From Polynucleobacter sp. MWH-Jannik1A5 (GTDB lineage Bacteria; Pseudomonadota; Gammaproteobacteria; Burkholderiales; Burkholderiaceae), in assembly GCF_018881795.1 (NCBI RefSeq), contig NZ_JACVPQ010000001.1, positions 821,376 to 885,375 of the forward strand: a stretch of 64,000 nt of DNA, read 5' to 3'. A model generated the notes under the pieces. The model saw only the letters and a program-made list of their open reading frames with translations. It made no database searches and was not told where the DNA came from. Numbering within the stretch: the stretch's first letter is position 1; every line of letters begins with the position of its first letter. Positions 38,057-51,015 of this stretch are shown here, in pieces. The position numbers and the translations under genes were made by a program.

Positions 38057-38072
38057 TGTTTCACGTGAAACA
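38057..38072. promoter_or_regulatory. parS centromere site 1
   Basis: TGTTTCACGTGAAACA, a perfect 16-bp palindrome equal to the bacterial parS consensus bound by ParB. It lies in the spacer before mnmG, 2.7 kb from parA/parB and about 10 kb from oriC. Confidence 0.95.
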
Positions 38073-38111
38073 AACAAAATGCTATGATCATCGCCCTATC
38101 TGAGGCAAATC

Positions 38112-40034
38112 ATGCGTTATTCCAAAAATTTCGATGTCATTGTGGTTGGTGGCGGTCATGCCGGGACTGAGGCCGCCCTCGCCTCTGCGCGCATGGGTTG
38201 TGACACGCTATTAATTACACATAGCATTGAAAATTTAGGCGCTATGAGCTGTAACCCTTCGATCGGCGGCATCGGCAAAGGCCACTTAGTTAAAGAAATT
38301 GATGCTATGGGCGGCGCTATGGCTGCCGCTACTGATGAGGCCGGCATTCAGTTTCGGATTTTGAATTCAAGCAAGGGCCCCGCTGTACGAGCTACTCGTG
38401 CCCAGGGCGATCGCGTTCTCTACAAAGCAGCAATTCGCCGTCGTCTAGAAAATCAACCCAATTTAAGTTTGTTTCAGGCTGCTGTTGATGACCTATTGGT
38501 TATGGGTGATGAGGTGCAGGGTGTTGTTACCCAAATGGGCCTGGAATTTATGGCCAAAAAGGTGGTACTTACAGCGGGCACCTTTTTGGATGGCAAGATT
38601 CACGTTGGGCTAAATAATTATGCCGGTGGTCGCGCTGGCGACCCCGCAGCAGTTTCTTTATCTGCTAGGTTAAAGGAGTTAAAACTTCCTCAGGGCAGGC
38701 TTAAAACGGGTACCCCACCCCGAATTGACGGTAGAACGATAGATTTCTCGGTAATGTTGGAGCAGCCTGGGGATTTAGACCCTGTTCCGGTTTTTTCTTA
38801 TTTGGGTCGTCCAGAGCAGCATCCTAGACAGGTTCCCTGCTGGATTTCTCATACCAATGAGCGAACCCACGACATTATTCGTGGAGGATTAGATCGTTCA
38901 CCAATGTATACCGGGGTGATCGAGGGGGTCGGTCCCCGCTACTGCCCTTCCATTGAAGACAAGATTCACCGCTTTGCCTCTAGAAATAGCCATCAGATCT
39001 TTCTAGAGCCAGAGGGATTAACAACTAACGAGTTTTATCCAAACGGGATCTCTACGAGCCTGCCCTTTGACGTGCAGTGGGATTTGGTTCGAAGCATCCG
39101 GGGCATGGAGTCTGCAGTAATCGTGCGGCCAGGGTATGCAATTGAATACGATTTCTTTGATCCGCGCCAATTACGCCATAGCCTAGAAACCAAGGTCATT
39201 AGTGGGCTGTATTTTGCTGGCCAAATAAATGGCACTACTGGCTATGAAGAGGCTGCAGCACAAGGAATGCTGGCCGGCATCAATGCTGGTTTAGCCGCTA
39301 AAGCCAAAGAGCCTTGGTTGCCTAAGCGTAGCGAGTCTTACATAGGTGTTTTGGTTGATGATCTGATCACTCGCGGAGTTCAAGAGCCCTATCGGATGTT
39401 TACCAGCCGGGCTGAATATCGATTGAGCTTGCGTGAAGATAATGCAGACATGCGTTTGACCACTATTGGACGAGAGCTTGGCCTCGTAGATGACTATCGT
39501 TGGGAAGTGTTTTGTAGAAAACAAGAGGCTGTTTCACGTGAAACATCTCGTTTGCAAAATATTTGGGTGGGCCCCAAGAGCGAGGCCGCCCCGTTTGTTT
39601 CTCAATTGTTGGGGCAAGATCTTTCCCATGAATGTAGTTTGGCTGAGCTTCTGAGGCGCCCAGGCATTACTTATGAGGCAATTACGGCTCTAGGCAGCGG
39701 AATCTGGGCCCCAGAATCTTTGGATGAAGATCTCGGGCTGGCTGCCCAAATAAGCGACCAAGTAGAGATTTCGGTCAAATATCAGGGCTACATCGAGCGT
39801 CAAGCGACCGAAATTGCTCGTCAAGAACACAATGAGACATTTCCCCTTCCGGAATCGCTCGATTATTCACAAGTTGTTGGTTTGTCCAAAGAGGTTCAGC
39901 AAAAGCTCAACTTGCATAAACCTGAAACATTGGGTCAAGCAGGCCGCATTTCCGGGGTTACCCCCGCAGCCCTTTCCCTTTTATTGGTGCATCTGAAAAA
40001 GGGCTTGGGACGTACTCAAGAAACACATGAGTGA
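38112..40034 (+). CDS. mnmG: tRNA uridine-5-carboxymethylaminomethyl modification enzyme MnmG
   Basis: 640 residues, full length. N-terminal FAD motif [20 protein letters not shown], then [64 protein letters not shown] and [20 protein letters not shown]; the C-terminal helical domain binds tRNA/MnmE. Works with MnmE on U34. GAGG precedes the ATG. It carries a second parS within its coding sequence (39530-39545) and overlaps rsmG by 8 bp. Confidence 0.97.
   Translation: MRYSKNFDVIVVGGGHAGTEAALASARMGCDTLLITHSIENLGAMSCNPSIGGIGKGHLVKEIDAMGGAMAAATDEAGIQFRILNSSKGPAVRATRAQGDRVLYKAAIRRRLENQPNLSLFQAAVDDLLVMGDEVQGVVTQMGLEFMAKKVVLTAGTFLDGKIHVGLNNYAGGRAGDPAAVSLSARLKELKLPQGRLKTGTPPRIDGRTIDFSVMLEQPGDLDPVPVFSYLGRPEQHPRQVPCWISHTNERTHDIIRGGLDRSPMYTGVIEGVGPRYCPSIEDKIHRFASRNSHQIFLEPEGLTTNEFYPNGISTSLPFDVQWDLVRSIRGMESAVIVRPGYAIEYDFFDPRQLRHSLETKVISGLYFAGQINGTTGYEEAAAQGMLAGINAGLAAKAKEPWLPKRSESYIGVLVDDLITRGVQEPYRMFTSRAEYRLSLREDNADMRLTTIGRELGLVDDYRWEVFCRKQEAVSRETSRLQNIWVGPKSEAAPFVSQLLGQDLSHECSLAELLRRPGITYEAITALGSGIWAPESLDEDLGLAAQISDQVEISVKYQGYIERQATEIARQEHNETFPLPESLDYSQVVGLSKEVQQKLNLHKPETLGQAGRISGVTPAALSLLLVHLKKGLGRTQETHE
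39530..39545. promoter_or_regulatory. parS centromere site 2, inside mnmG
   Basis: A second exact TGTTTCACGTGAAACA, here read in the mnmG frame as part of AVSRETS. The spacing to site 1 is 1,473 bp. Confidence 0.92.
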
Positions 40035-40695
40035 GGAGCTTCTTGCTTTAGGAATTGAGGATCTTGGCCTGAAATTAAGTGCGGCCAATATTGCCGATTT
40101 AGAGCAATTTTTACAAGAAATGGGACGCTGGAACCAGGTTCATAACCTCACGGCTATTGAGGGCGAACAAGATTCTGTGCGACTCCATCTTATTGATTCT
40201 ATTGCAGTTTTGCCTGTAATGAGGCGATTTTTAAAAGATGCGTCCCCTCGAATTGCAGACCTTGGTTCTGGAGGTGGTTTGCCGGCAGTTCCGATTGCGA
40301 TTGTTCAGCCGGAGTGGCAACTTTCTTTGATTGAAGCCATACGTAAAAAGACGGCATTCTTGCAGCATGTGCGCGGAAAGTTAAAGTTAAAAAACATTGA
40401 AGTACTCTGTGAGCGAGTCGAGGTTGTTGCAGTGCAGCAACCAGCACAGTTTGATGCGGTCATATCTCGTGCATTTACTAACCTGGCGCGCTTTTTAGAG
40501 CTGTCATTGCCCTTCCTAAAGCCTGATGGCCTGGTATTCGCAATGAAGGCTAAGCGTGCAGATGATGAAATGAAAGATGTTTCCATGGAGGAGTGGCGCT
40601 TAGTCGCCGATGAGCCCCTACATATTCCCAATTTAGCGGTGGAGCGACGCCTTTTGGTGCTCTCCCCCGTGAGAAAATCCACCCTCACCCCTTAA
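40027..40695 (+). CDS. rsmG: 16S rRNA (guanine-527-N7)-methyltransferase
   Basis: 222 residues. Landmarks: [30 protein letters not shown], the SAM motif [18 protein letters not shown] and [16 protein letters not shown]. It methylates G527 in the 530 loop of 16S rRNA. The ATG lies within the end of mnmG (8-bp overlap), the standard gidA-gidB arrangement, and parA follows 18 bp later. Confidence 0.95.
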   Translation: MSEELLALGIEDLGLKLSAANIADLEQFLQEMGRWNQVHNLTAIEGEQDSVRLHLIDSIAVLPVMRRFLKDASPRIADLGSGGGLPAVPIAIVQPEWQLSLIEAIRKKTAFLQHVRGKLKLKNIEVLCERVEVVAVQQPAQFDAVISRAFTNLARFLELSLPFLKPDGLVFAMKAKRADDEMKDVSMEEWRLVADEPLHIPNLAVERRLLVLSPVRKSTLTP

Positions 40696-40713
40696 GTAGA
40701 CCCAAAAGTAGCT

Positions 40714-41484
40714 ATGGCAAAAATATTCTGTATCGCAAATCAAAAAGGCGGCGTTGGCAAGACCACTACTGCCGTTAATTTGGCCGCTGGTTTGGCGGGG
40801 CTCAAGCAGCGCGTTTTATTGGTTGACTTAGATCCACAGGGTAATGCAACCATGGGGTCCGGAGTAGAAAAAGCCGATCTAAATAGCAGCGTATACCAAG
40901 TGTTAATTGGTATGGCTTCCGTTAAAGAGTGCGCACAGCGTTGTGAAAGTTCTGGCTATGACGTGTTACCAGCCAATCGTGATTTAGCCGGCGCTGAAAT
41001 TGAATTAGTAGATTTGGATTTGCGAGAAGTGCGTTTGAAGGATGCGCTTGCGCATGTGGCCGATGACTACGATTTTATTTTGATCGATTGTCCGCCCGCT
41101 TTATCTTTGTTAACGCTAAATGGATTGTGTGCAGCAAACGGTGTAATTGTTCCAATGCAATGTGAATATTTTGCACTGGAGGGTTTATCGGATTTAGTGA
41201 ACACCATCAAACAAGTGCACGCAAATTTAAATCCAGATTTAGTCATCATTGGATTGTTACGCGTGATGTTTGATGCGCGTATGACATTGCAACAACAGGT
41301 TTCTGATCAGCTGCTTGAGCACTTTGGCGACAAAGTTTTCAAGACCATTATTCCGCGTAACGTGCGCCTTGCTGAAGCCCCCTCTTACGGGCTCCCTGGG
41401 GTTGCTTTTGACAAATCATCGCGTGGCGCAAAAGCGTATTTAGAGTTTGGCGCTGAGATGGTTGAACGCATTAAGCAGATGTAA
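40714..41484 (+). CDS. parA: Chromosome partitioning ATPase ParA (Soj)
   Basis: 256 residues with the deviant Walker A NQKGGVGKTTTAVNLAAGLA at the N-terminus, LLVDLDPQGNATMGSG, the Walker B-like ILIDCPPALSLLTLNGL, and MFDARMTLQQQV, all standard chromosomal ParA elements. It moves ParB–parS complexes. Followed by parB; two parS sites lie 1.2-2.7 kb upstream. Confidence 0.96.
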   Translation: MAKIFCIANQKGGVGKTTTAVNLAAGLAGLKQRVLLVDLDPQGNATMGSGVEKADLNSSVYQVLIGMASVKECAQRCESSGYDVLPANRDLAGAEIELVDLDLREVRLKDALAHVADDYDFILIDCPPALSLLTLNGLCAANGVIVPMQCEYFALEGLSDLVNTIKQVHANLNPDLVIIGLLRVMFDARMTLQQQVSDQLLEHFGDKVFKTIIPRNVRLAEAPSYGLPGVAFDKSSRGAKAYLEFGAEMVERIKQM

Positions 41485-41507
41485 TTTTTAAAGAGAAAAT
41501 ATTGAAC

Positions 41508-42398
41508 ATGGTTGCTATTAAGAAAAAAGGTTTAGGTAGAGGTCTTGAAGCTTTGCTTGGAGAAAAAACCCAACAAGCCAGCCCATCCACCGACATTAAC
41601 CGTTTACCGCTAACAGCTCTTCAGGCAGGCAAATATCAGCCGCGCCAAAAAATGGAAGCGGGCGCATTGCAAGAGTTGGCAGAAAGTATTCGTGAACAAG
41701 GCGTGATGCAACCGCTGTTAGTTCGTTTGGTGGCCCCCGGCAAATATGAAATCATTGCTGGCGAAAGACGTTTTCGCGCCGCCACTATTGCTGGCTTAAA
41801 AGAGGTTCCTGTTTTAGTTTCTGGTGCAGATGATCAAGCCGCCGCCGCAATGGCTTTGGTTGAAAATATGCAGCGTGAAGATTTAAATCCTCTTGAAGAG
41901 TCCCAAGGCTTAGCCAGGTTGATCGAGGAGTTTGGTTTTACGCATGAGCAGGCCGCTAAGGCGGTAGGAAAATCTCGCAGCGCCATTACAAACTTGTTAC
42001 GGCTGGCCCAGCTGGCAAAGCCGGTGCAAGCCATGCTGCTGGCTGGTGACATAGACATGGGACATGCCCGCGCGCTACTTCCGCTTCCAGGTTCTAGTCA
42101 GGTTGCTCTAGCCCAAAGAATTTCTGCTCAAGGCCTATCAGTGCGAGAAGCCGAAAGAATGACCGCAGCTTTGGTGATTGCTGGCGGTCAAATAGGCGAC
42201 AAAAAGGCTAAAAGTAAACCTGGTAGCCCAGCAAAAAGCACCGATCCCGATATGCAGCGTTTAACCCAAGAAATAGCGGATTTAATTGGTTTAAGTACGG
42301 AATTTAAGCTTAAAGGCAAGGGCGGAGAGCTCAGAATCCGCTTTAGTCAATTTGATGAGCTTGATTCCTTATTAAAAAAGTTGGGTATTGAGTCATAA
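41508..42398 (+). CDS. parB: Chromosome partitioning protein ParB (Spo0J)
   Basis: About 296 residues from ATG 41508 (a TTG six bases earlier is equally possible): KKKGLGRGLEALLGE interacts with ParA, then the CTP-binding segment with GVMQPLLVRLV and IIAGERRFRAA, ALVENMQREDLNPLEE, the DNA-binding helix-turn-helix (HEQAAKAVGKSRSAITNLLR) and a C-terminal dimer domain (GKGGELRIRF). It spreads from the two parS sites seen here. Confidence 0.96.
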   Translation: MVAIKKKGLGRGLEALLGEKTQQASPSTDINRLPLTALQAGKYQPRQKMEAGALQELAESIREQGVMQPLLVRLVAPGKYEIIAGERRFRAATIAGLKEVPVLVSGADDQAAAAMALVENMQREDLNPLEESQGLARLIEEFGFTHEQAAKAVGKSRSAITNLLRLAQLAKPVQAMLLAGDIDMGHARALLPLPGSSQVALAQRISAQGLSVREAERMTAALVIAGGQIGDKKAKSKPGSPAKSTDPDMQRLTQEIADLIGLSTEFKLKGKGGELRIRFSQFDELDSLLKKLGIES

Positions 42399-42426
42399 AT
42401 AAGGGCGAAAAATGTCCCCAAATCCT

Positions 42427-42455
42427 TTGACATATTGCAGTGCACACATTAAACT
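42427..42455 (+). promoter_or_regulatory. Probable promoter of the atp operon
   Basis: TTGACA (42427-42432), a 17-bp spacer, and TAAACT (42450-42455), in the short gap between parB and atpI. The start of transcription would be within a dozen bases of the atpI TTG. Confidence 0.6.
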
Positions 42456-42467
42456 TTCGGGGCTAAA

Positions 42468-42962
42468 TTGATTCCTCAAAAAAATCAATTTTCCGAGGTA
42501 AATGAGTGGGATGAGCCCGAAGAAGAAGTAATTCGGGTCTACAGCAAGGAAGAGATTGTTGCGTTGCAGCAAAGCAATGCGACAAAGTACCGAGCGCTTT
42601 CACCTTGGAAAATAGTGTTGGCTCAAATGTTGATTACGGCTATCAGCATGGTGTTTTGGTCAATTTTTGGGGAGCCGGTAGGGGTAAGCCTTTATACTCA
42701 GTCGGCCTTTTTAGGTGGTTTAATTAGCGTCTTGCCCGCAACCCTATTTTTAATCAGGTTGGAGTTGGCAAAAAAATCGCAAATATTGAATCCAGGAAGA
42801 TTTTTGGCGGCATTAGTTTCAGGCGAATTTATCAAAATCGTCGTGACTTTAATGCTGTTTATTGGGATTGCGTATTTAGTCCCAGGCGTGCTTTGGGTCC
42901 CATTATTGGTGACTTACCTGCTTGCCTTGAAGTGTGTTTGGCTGGCGTGGTTGTGGCGCTAA
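42468..42962 (+). CDS. atpI: ATP synthase subunit I
   Basis: 164 residues from TTG 42468. An acidic N-terminal arm (VNEWDEPEEEVIRVYS) is followed by four membrane helices (about 48-65, 77-95, 110-130, 137-158). This is the AtpI assembly protein that opens atp operons and helps form the c-ring. Low sequence conservation is normal; position immediately before atpB supports the call. Confidence 0.85.
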   Translation: MIPQKNQFSEVNEWDEPEEEVIRVYSKEEIVALQQSNATKYRALSPWKIVLAQMLITAISMVFWSIFGEPVGVSLYTQSAFLGGLISVLPATLFLIRLELAKKSQILNPGRFLAALVSGEFIKIVVTLMLFIGIAYLVPGVLWVPLLVTYLLALKCVWLAWLWR

Positions 42963-42999
42963 GTAGTGACAATTGAGATTGAAACAAAGGACTAGTTAA

Positions 43000-43878
<879 letters not shown>

Positions 43879-43893
43879 GATTTTTATTTTTAA

Positions 43894-44190
<297 letters not shown>

Positions 44191-44253
44191 TTGTTTTGGC
44201 GTGGATGACCAAGGGGTCATCCAACTGTTCTCAACAATACTGAAAGGAATATC

Positions 44254-44724
44254 GTGAATCTGAACGCGACCCTATTCGCGCAAATGATCGTTTTCTTCGT
44301 CTTATGGTGGGTTGTTGCACGCTTTGTGTGGCCACCACTTGTTAAGGCGTTAGATGAGCGTTCAAGCAAAATTGCTGATGGTTTAGCTGCTGCCGAGCGC
44401 GGTAAAGAAGCACTCGCATTAGCCAGCAATGAAGCTGAGCAAGAATTAACAAAAGCACGCCAAGAAGGTGTTCAACGCGTTGCTGAAGCCGAAAAACGTG
44501 CACAAATGTCAGCCGAAGAAATTCGCGCTAACGCACAAGCTGAAGCAGCTCGAATCATTTCTCAAGCGCAGCAAGACGCAGCTCAACAAGTTACTCGCGC
44601 ACGTGAAGTGTTGCGAGCAGAAGTTGCTGTGCTTGCCGTTAAAGGTGCTGAGCAAATTTTGCGTCGTGAAGTTGATGCAAAAGCGCACGGCCAGTTGCTT
44701 GACCAACTAAAGGCAGAACTTTGA
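44254..44724 (+). CDS. atpF: ATP synthase subunit b
   Basis: 156 residues from GTG 44254: one N-terminal membrane helix ([20 protein letters not shown]) and a long charged coiled coil rich in Ala/Glu/Arg (about 35-140). It is the peripheral stalk joining F0 and F1. GAAAGGAA precedes the start; atpH follows 1 bp after its stop. Confidence 0.95.
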   Translation: MNLNATLFAQMIVFFVLWWVVARFVWPPLVKALDERSSKIADGLAAAERGKEALALASNEAEQELTKARQEGVQRVAEAEKRAQMSAEEIRANAQAEAARIISQAQQDAAQQVTRAREVLRAEVAVLAVKGAEQILRREVDAKAHGQLLDQLKAEL

Positions 44725-44725
44725 T

Positions 44726-45262
44726 ATGGCTGATTTAGCCACTATTGCACGTCCTTATGCGGAAGCGCTTTTTCAAAGCGCCAAGCCAGCTGAGCTCGCT
44801 GGTTGTTTAGAGCAATTAAACGAATTGGCACAGCTTGCTGCTTTGCCAGAAGTTGCTGCTTTGTCAAACAATCCAAAAGTATCCGCTGATGATTTAAGCA
44901 AGTTACTTTCTGGCATGGTGAAGACCAAGTTAGATGGCAAAGTTGCCAGCTTTTTAAATCTTGTGAATCAAAACCACCGCTTAGCAGCCGTTCCTGAAAT
45001 TGCTCATCAATTTGAAGCAATGAAGAACAAGAGCGAAGGCGCAGCAGAAGTAAACATTACCAGCGCATTCCCTTTAGAGGGTTCTGCGTTGAATGATTTG
45101 TTGTCAAGTTTGAAGAAGCGCTTTGGGGGTAAAGAATTGCGCCCAACTATTCAAGTTGACCCAACATTGATTGGCGGTGTTCGCATTCAGGTTGGCGACG
45201 AAGTAATGGATAGTTCAGTTAAGGCTCAGTTAGCTCAAATGCAAGCAAGTCTTGGCGCATAA
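44726..45262 (+). CDS. atpH: ATP synthase subunit delta
   Basis: 178 residues. N-terminal helical domain (TIARPYAEALFQSAKPAELA) and the conserved C-terminal motif PTLIGGVRIQVGDEVMDSSV. It joins the stalk to the F1 head. Usual position between atpF and atpA. Confidence 0.95.
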   Translation: MADLATIARPYAEALFQSAKPAELAGCLEQLNELAQLAALPEVAALSNNPKVSADDLSKLLSGMVKTKLDGKVASFLNLVNQNHRLAAVPEIAHQFEAMKNKSEGAAEVNITSAFPLEGSALNDLLSSLKKRFGGKELRPTIQVDPTLIGGVRIQVGDEVMDSSVKAQLAQMQASLGA

Positions 45263-45307
45263 GTGATCCCTATTAAGAACATACGAAATAAGACCCAGGA
45301 GTAAGTA

Positions 45308-46849
45308 ATGCAACTCAACCCTTCCGAGATCAGCGAGCTGATCAAAAGCCGAATTAGCGAATTGGGCGTTGACTCCCAAGTTCGCAACGAAGGCACTGTT
45401 ATTTCAGTGACCGACGGTATTTGCCGCGTACATGGCTTGTCAGGCGTTATGCAGGGCGAAATGTTGGAGTTTCCTAACAACACCATTGGCCTCGCGTTAA
45501 ACCTAGAGCGTGATTCTGTTGGTGCCGTAGTGTTGGGTGAATACACCCACATTAAAGAAGGCGACCCAGTTAAATGTACTGGCCGCATTTTGGAAGTTCC
45601 AGTTGGCCCAGAGTTGCTCGGTCGCGTTGTAAACGCGCTCGGTCAACCGATTGATGGCAAAGGCCCAATCAACACCAAGTTAACTGACTTTATTGAAAAA
45701 GTTGCTCCTGGCGTTATCGCACGTCAATCTGTTAGCCAGCCAGTACAAACTGGTTTGAAGGCGATTGATGCGATGGTTCCAATTGGCCGTGGTCAGCGTG
45801 AGTTGATCATTGGCGACCGCCAAACTGGTAAGACAGCTGTTGCGGTTGACGCGATCATTAACCAAAAAGGTAAAGGCGTTTATTGCGTTTACGTGGCGAT
45901 CGGTCAAAAAGCTTCTACTATTGCTAACGTTGTTCGTAAGCTCACAGAATTGGGCGCGATGGAGTACACCGTGGTGGTTGCAGCGAGTGCTTCTGAGTCT
46001 GCAGCGATGCAATACCTCTCTGCTTACGCAGGTTGCACTATGGGCGAATACTTCCGTGACCGCGGCGAAGACGCTTTGATTGTTTACGATGACTTGACCA
46101 AGCAAGCAGTTGCTTATCGTCAAATCTCCTTGTTGCTCCGCCGCCCACCAGGCCGCGAAGCTTATCCTGGCGACGTGTTCTACCTCCACTCACGCTTGCT
46201 TGAGCGTGCTGCTCGTGTAAATGCTGAGTATGTTGAGAAGTTCACTAACGGCGCAGTAAAAGGCAAAACTGGTTCTTTGACCGCATTGCCAATTATTGAA
46301 ACTCAAGCCGGTGACGTTTCTGCATTCGTTCCAACCAACGTAATTTCGATTACTGACGGTCAGATCTTCTTGGAAACTGACTTGTTCAATGCTGGTGTGC
46401 GTCCCGCGATTAACGCCGGTATTTCTGTATCCCGCGTTGGTGGTGCTGCACAAACTAAAGTTATTAAGAAATTGTCTGGCGGTATTCGTACCGACTTAGC
46501 GCAATATCGTGAATTGGCAGCGTTTGCACAGTTCGCGTCTGACCTCGACGAAGCAACCCGCAAGCAGTTAGAGCGCGGTCGTCGTGTTACTGAATTGTGT
46601 AAGCAAGCTCAATACAAGCCACTCCAAGTTTGGGAAATGGCTGCTTCACTCTATGCTGTTAATAACGGCTACTTCGATGACCTCGAAGTGAAGAACGTAT
46701 TGGCCTTCGAAAAAGGTTTGCAAGATCATTTGAAATCTAAATACGCTGACTTAGTTGCTCGTATTGAAGAGACTAAAGACTTGAGCAAAGATGACGAAGC
46801 TGCATTGCGCGCTGCTATTGAGGATTACAAGCGTTCTGCCTCTTTCTAA
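45308..46849 (+). CDS. atpA: ATP synthase subunit alpha
   Basis: 513 residues. Walker A is [20 protein letters not shown]; other landmarks are [20 protein letters not shown] and the arginine finger region [15 protein letters not shown]. Non-catalytic nucleotide-binding subunit of F1. AGGAGTAAGTA precedes the ATG. Confidence 0.97.
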   Translation: MQLNPSEISELIKSRISELGVDSQVRNEGTVISVTDGICRVHGLSGVMQGEMLEFPNNTIGLALNLERDSVGAVVLGEYTHIKEGDPVKCTGRILEVPVGPELLGRVVNALGQPIDGKGPINTKLTDFIEKVAPGVIARQSVSQPVQTGLKAIDAMVPIGRGQRELIIGDRQTGKTAVAVDAIINQKGKGVYCVYVAIGQKASTIANVVRKLTELGAMEYTVVVAASASESAAMQYLSAYAGCTMGEYFRDRGEDALIVYDDLTKQAVAYRQISLLLRRPPGREAYPGDVFYLHSRLLERAARVNAEYVEKFTNGAVKGKTGSLTALPIIETQAGDVSAFVPTNVISITDGQIFLETDLFNAGVRPAINAGISVSRVGGAAQTKVIKKLSGGIRTDLAQYRELAAFAQFASDLDEATRKQLERGRRVTELCKQAQYKPLQVWEMAASLYAVNNGYFDDLEVKNVLAFEKGLQDHLKSKYADLVARIEETKDLSKDDEAALRAAIEDYKRSASF

Positions 46850-46866
46850 GAGGGCTCGCATAAATC

Positions 46867-47736
46867 ATGGCAAGCACAAAAGAGATACGATCTAAGATCA
46901 AGAGCGTGCAAAACACGCGCAAGATCACGAAGGCAATGGAAATGGTCGCCGCATCCAAGATGCGTCGCGCCCAGGAGCGCATGCGTAATGCGCGCCCATA
47001 CGCTGAAAAAATTCGTGAGATTGTTGCCAATCTTTCTAAAGCAAATCCTGAGTTCCGCCCTGCTTACATGGCAACTCGTGAAGTGAAGAAGGTTGGTACG
47101 ATTTTGGTTACGACAGACAAGGGCCTGTGCGGCGGTTTAAATACCAACGTCTTGCGTTTGATTGCTAACCAAGTGCGCGATTTGCAAGAAAACAATATTG
47201 AGATTGCGTACACCGCAATTGGTTCAAAAGGTTTGCAATTTTTGAATCGCTCAAAAGCAAAACTGATTTCTCAAACAATTCAAATTGGCGATACGCCGCA
47301 TTTGGATGTTTTGATTGGTGCGATTACTGCCCAATTGGAGGCGTTTGAGCGCGGCGAGATTGATGCTGTTTATTTGGCATATACCCGCTTCGTAAATGCA
47401 ATGAAACAAGAGCCTGTTTTAGAAAAACTCTTGCCTTTGGAGGCAGAAGCTTTGACTCCAGAAGAGAAAACGGGCAACTCTTGGGATTACATCTACGAAC
47501 CTGACGCAGAGTCCATTTTGAATGGCCTGCTTAAGCGTTACGTTGAAGCAATGATTTATCAGGCGGTTGCTGAAAACATGGCTTCTGAGCAGTCTGCACG
47601 TATGGTCTCAATGAAGGCCGCTTCAGATAATGCGAAGAACGTAATTGGCGAATTGCAATTGGATTACAACAAGACACGACAAGCTGCTATTACTAAAGAG
47701 CTGTCAGAAATTGTTGGCGGAGCGGCTGCGGTTTAA
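46867..47736 (+). CDS. atpG: ATP synthase subunit gamma
   Basis: 289 residues. N-terminal [20 protein letters not shown], the [11 protein letters not shown] segment, and C-terminal helix [20 protein letters not shown]. It is the central rotating shaft. 17 bp after atpA. Confidence 0.97.
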   Translation: MASTKEIRSKIKSVQNTRKITKAMEMVAASKMRRAQERMRNARPYAEKIREIVANLSKANPEFRPAYMATREVKKVGTILVTTDKGLCGGLNTNVLRLIANQVRDLQENNIEIAYTAIGSKGLQFLNRSKAKLISQTIQIGDTPHLDVLIGAITAQLEAFERGEIDAVYLAYTRFVNAMKQEPVLEKLLPLEAEALTPEEKTGNSWDYIYEPDAESILNGLLKRYVEAMIYQAVAENMASEQSARMVSMKAASDNAKNVIGELQLDYNKTRQAAITKELSEIVGGAAAV

Positions 47737-47776
47737 GCGGTCAGCGTTTAGGAATACGAAAGAATTCAGGAATTAA

Positions 47777-49192
<1,416 letters not shown>

Positions 49193-49204
49193 TCTAGGGA
49201 AATT

Positions 49205-49621
49205 ATGTCAACCATACGCGTCGATGTAGTAAGTGCTGAGCAGTCTATTTTCAGCGGGGAAGCGAAGTTTGTTGCGCTTCCTGGCGAAAGTGGTGAGCTC
49301 GGCATTTTGCGCGGCCACACTCCTTTGATTACACGTATTCGTCCAGGTTCAGTTCGTATTGAAAAAGCTGACGGCGATGAAGAGTTTGTTTTCGTAGCAG
49401 GTGGCTATTTAGAAGTTCAGCCTGATCACGTTACCGTATTGGCAGATACTGCCATTCGCGGTCATGACCTCGATGAAGCTAAAGCTACTGAAGCCAAGAA
49501 GCGCGCTGAAGAAGCTATGCAAAATCGTGGCACTGACTTTGATTTGGCTTTGGCCCAGTCCGAGTTTGCAATGGCAGCAGCACAGTTGGCTGCAATTGCT
49601 CGTTTCCGTCGTAAAAAGTAA
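49205..49621 (+). CDS. atpC: ATP synthase subunit epsilon
   Basis: 138 residues: N-terminal beta sandwich ([20 protein letters not shown]) and two C-terminal helices that can brake the rotor. It ends the atp operon; hemE begins 15 bp later, so readthrough into hemE is likely as no terminator is visible. Confidence 0.95.
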   Translation: MSTIRVDVVSAEQSIFSGEAKFVALPGESGELGILRGHTPLITRIRPGSVRIEKADGDEEFVFVAGGYLEVQPDHVTVLADTAIRGHDLDEAKATEAKKRAEEAMQNRGTDFDLALAQSEFAMAAAQLAAIARFRRKK

Positions 49622-49636
49622 TAGCCGGTCATCTCC

Positions 49637-50749
49637 TTGCTGTTAAATGATCGGTTTTTAAAGGCCTGCCTGGGCGAAGCGGTTGATCAAACACCGCTTT
49701 GGCTCATGCGTCAAGCTGGCCGCTATCTCCCTGAATACAACGCTACACGCGCTAGAGCTGGAAGTTTTCTAGGGCTCGCAAAAAATCCTGCTTACGCTAC
49801 GGAAGTAACCCTTCAGCCTTTGGATCGCTATCCATTAGATGCGGCTATTTTGTTCTCCGATATTTTGACCATTCCCGATGCAATGGGGTTGGGCCTGAAA
49901 TTTACCGCCGGTGAAGGCCCTAGCTTTGATCACCCCCTGCGTACTGAAGAGGCGGTTAAGAAATTACGTCTAGCTGATATGGATCAGCTTAAATATGTTT
50001 TTGACGCTGTTTCAGAAATTCGTAAAGCATTAATTCAGGATGGCAAACAGCGCGTTCCATTAATTGGCTTCTCTGGAAGCCCATGGACATTGGCTTGCTA
50101 CATGATTGATGGCTCTAGTGCTGATGATTTTCGTCATGCTAAAACCATGATGTTTAGTCGCCCTGATTTGATGCAGCATATTCTTGATATTAATGCACAA
50201 TCGGTTGCCGCCTATTTAACTGAGCAAGTAAAGGCTGGGGCACAGGCGCTAATGATTTTTGATACTTGGGGTGGCATGCTTCCAGATGGCTGGTATCAAA
50301 AGATGTCTTTGGCCTCTATGCAAAAAGTGATTGCTATGTTGCCCCGCGAGCATGAAGGCAGAAAAATTCCTGTGATCATGTTTACTAAAGGCGGCGCAAT
50401 TTGGCTTAATGACATGGCGCAAGTTGGTGCTGATGTGATTGCGATTGACTGGACGATGTCATTAAGTCGCGCAAGAAAACAATTGCTCGCAATGAATAAG
50501 CCTTTAGCATTGCAAGGTAATTTGGACCCGCTAATCTTGTTCTCAGAACCAAAGCAAATTGCTGAACAAGCAAGCCTCATTCTGGAAGATTTAGCGAGCG
50601 CACCAGCCCTTAAATCTGGTTTACATCCTTTAGATGGCCATGTGTTTAATTTGGGTCACGGCATTTCTCAGTTCACCCCTCCTGAGAGCGTCACTGCACT
50701 GGCTGAAGCTGTCATTAATCGCTCTAGGTCACTCAGAACAAAGTCATAA
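49637..50749 (+). CDS. hemE: Uroporphyrinogen decarboxylase
   Basis: 370 residues. N-terminal [46 protein letters not shown] and FDTWGGMLP are all hemE hallmarks; the Arg and Asp residues of the active site are present. It decarboxylates uroporphyrinogen III to coproporphyrinogen III in heme synthesis. The only plausible initiator is TTG at 49637, as there is no ATG near the conserved N-terminus. Confidence 0.95.
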   Translation: MLLNDRFLKACLGEAVDQTPLWLMRQAGRYLPEYNATRARAGSFLGLAKNPAYATEVTLQPLDRYPLDAAILFSDILTIPDAMGLGLKFTAGEGPSFDHPLRTEEAVKKLRLADMDQLKYVFDAVSEIRKALIQDGKQRVPLIGFSGSPWTLACYMIDGSSADDFRHAKTMMFSRPDLMQHILDINAQSVAAYLTEQVKAGAQALMIFDTWGGMLPDGWYQKMSLASMQKVIAMLPREHEGRKIPVIMFTKGGAIWLNDMAQVGADVIAIDWTMSLSRARKQLLAMNKPLALQGNLDPLILFSEPKQIAEQASLILEDLASAPALKSGLHPLDGHVFNLGHGISQFTPPESVTALAEAVINRSRSLRTKS

Positions 50750-50792
50750 TCCTGAGTAGTCGCTAACTTGCCAATAATTTTTTTAACGAAAG

Positions 50793-50988
50793 TTATGCAC
50801 AGATAGCGACAAAATTTGAAATTCAGTGAGATTGCGATTAAAGATGAAACTTCACATTCGAATATCTCTATAAGTCATTGATATATATAGAAAATAACAA
50901 AAAAGCTTTAAAAGAGTGCAAAAACGGAAAGCTGATAAATTAGTTTATAAATCAGAATCCTCGGATGATATCCACAGACTTATCCACA
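50793..50988. promoter_or_regulatory. Cluster of DnaA-box-like sites before priA
   Basis: In the 266-bp AT-rich gap between hemE and priA are TTATGCACA (50793-50801), ATATCCACA (50968-50976, one mismatch) and a perfect TTATCCACA (50980-50988), the last only 27 bp before the priA ATG. The rest of the gap is very A/T-rich and has no coding frame. The site is 23 kb from oriC. Confidence 0.6.
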
Positions 50989-51015
50989 AGCTAAATAAGA
51001 AATCAGACGTAATTC

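Noticed and set aside
46190-46453. Minus-strand frames within atpA and atpD
   Set aside because: Antisense shadows of highly conserved F1 subunits.
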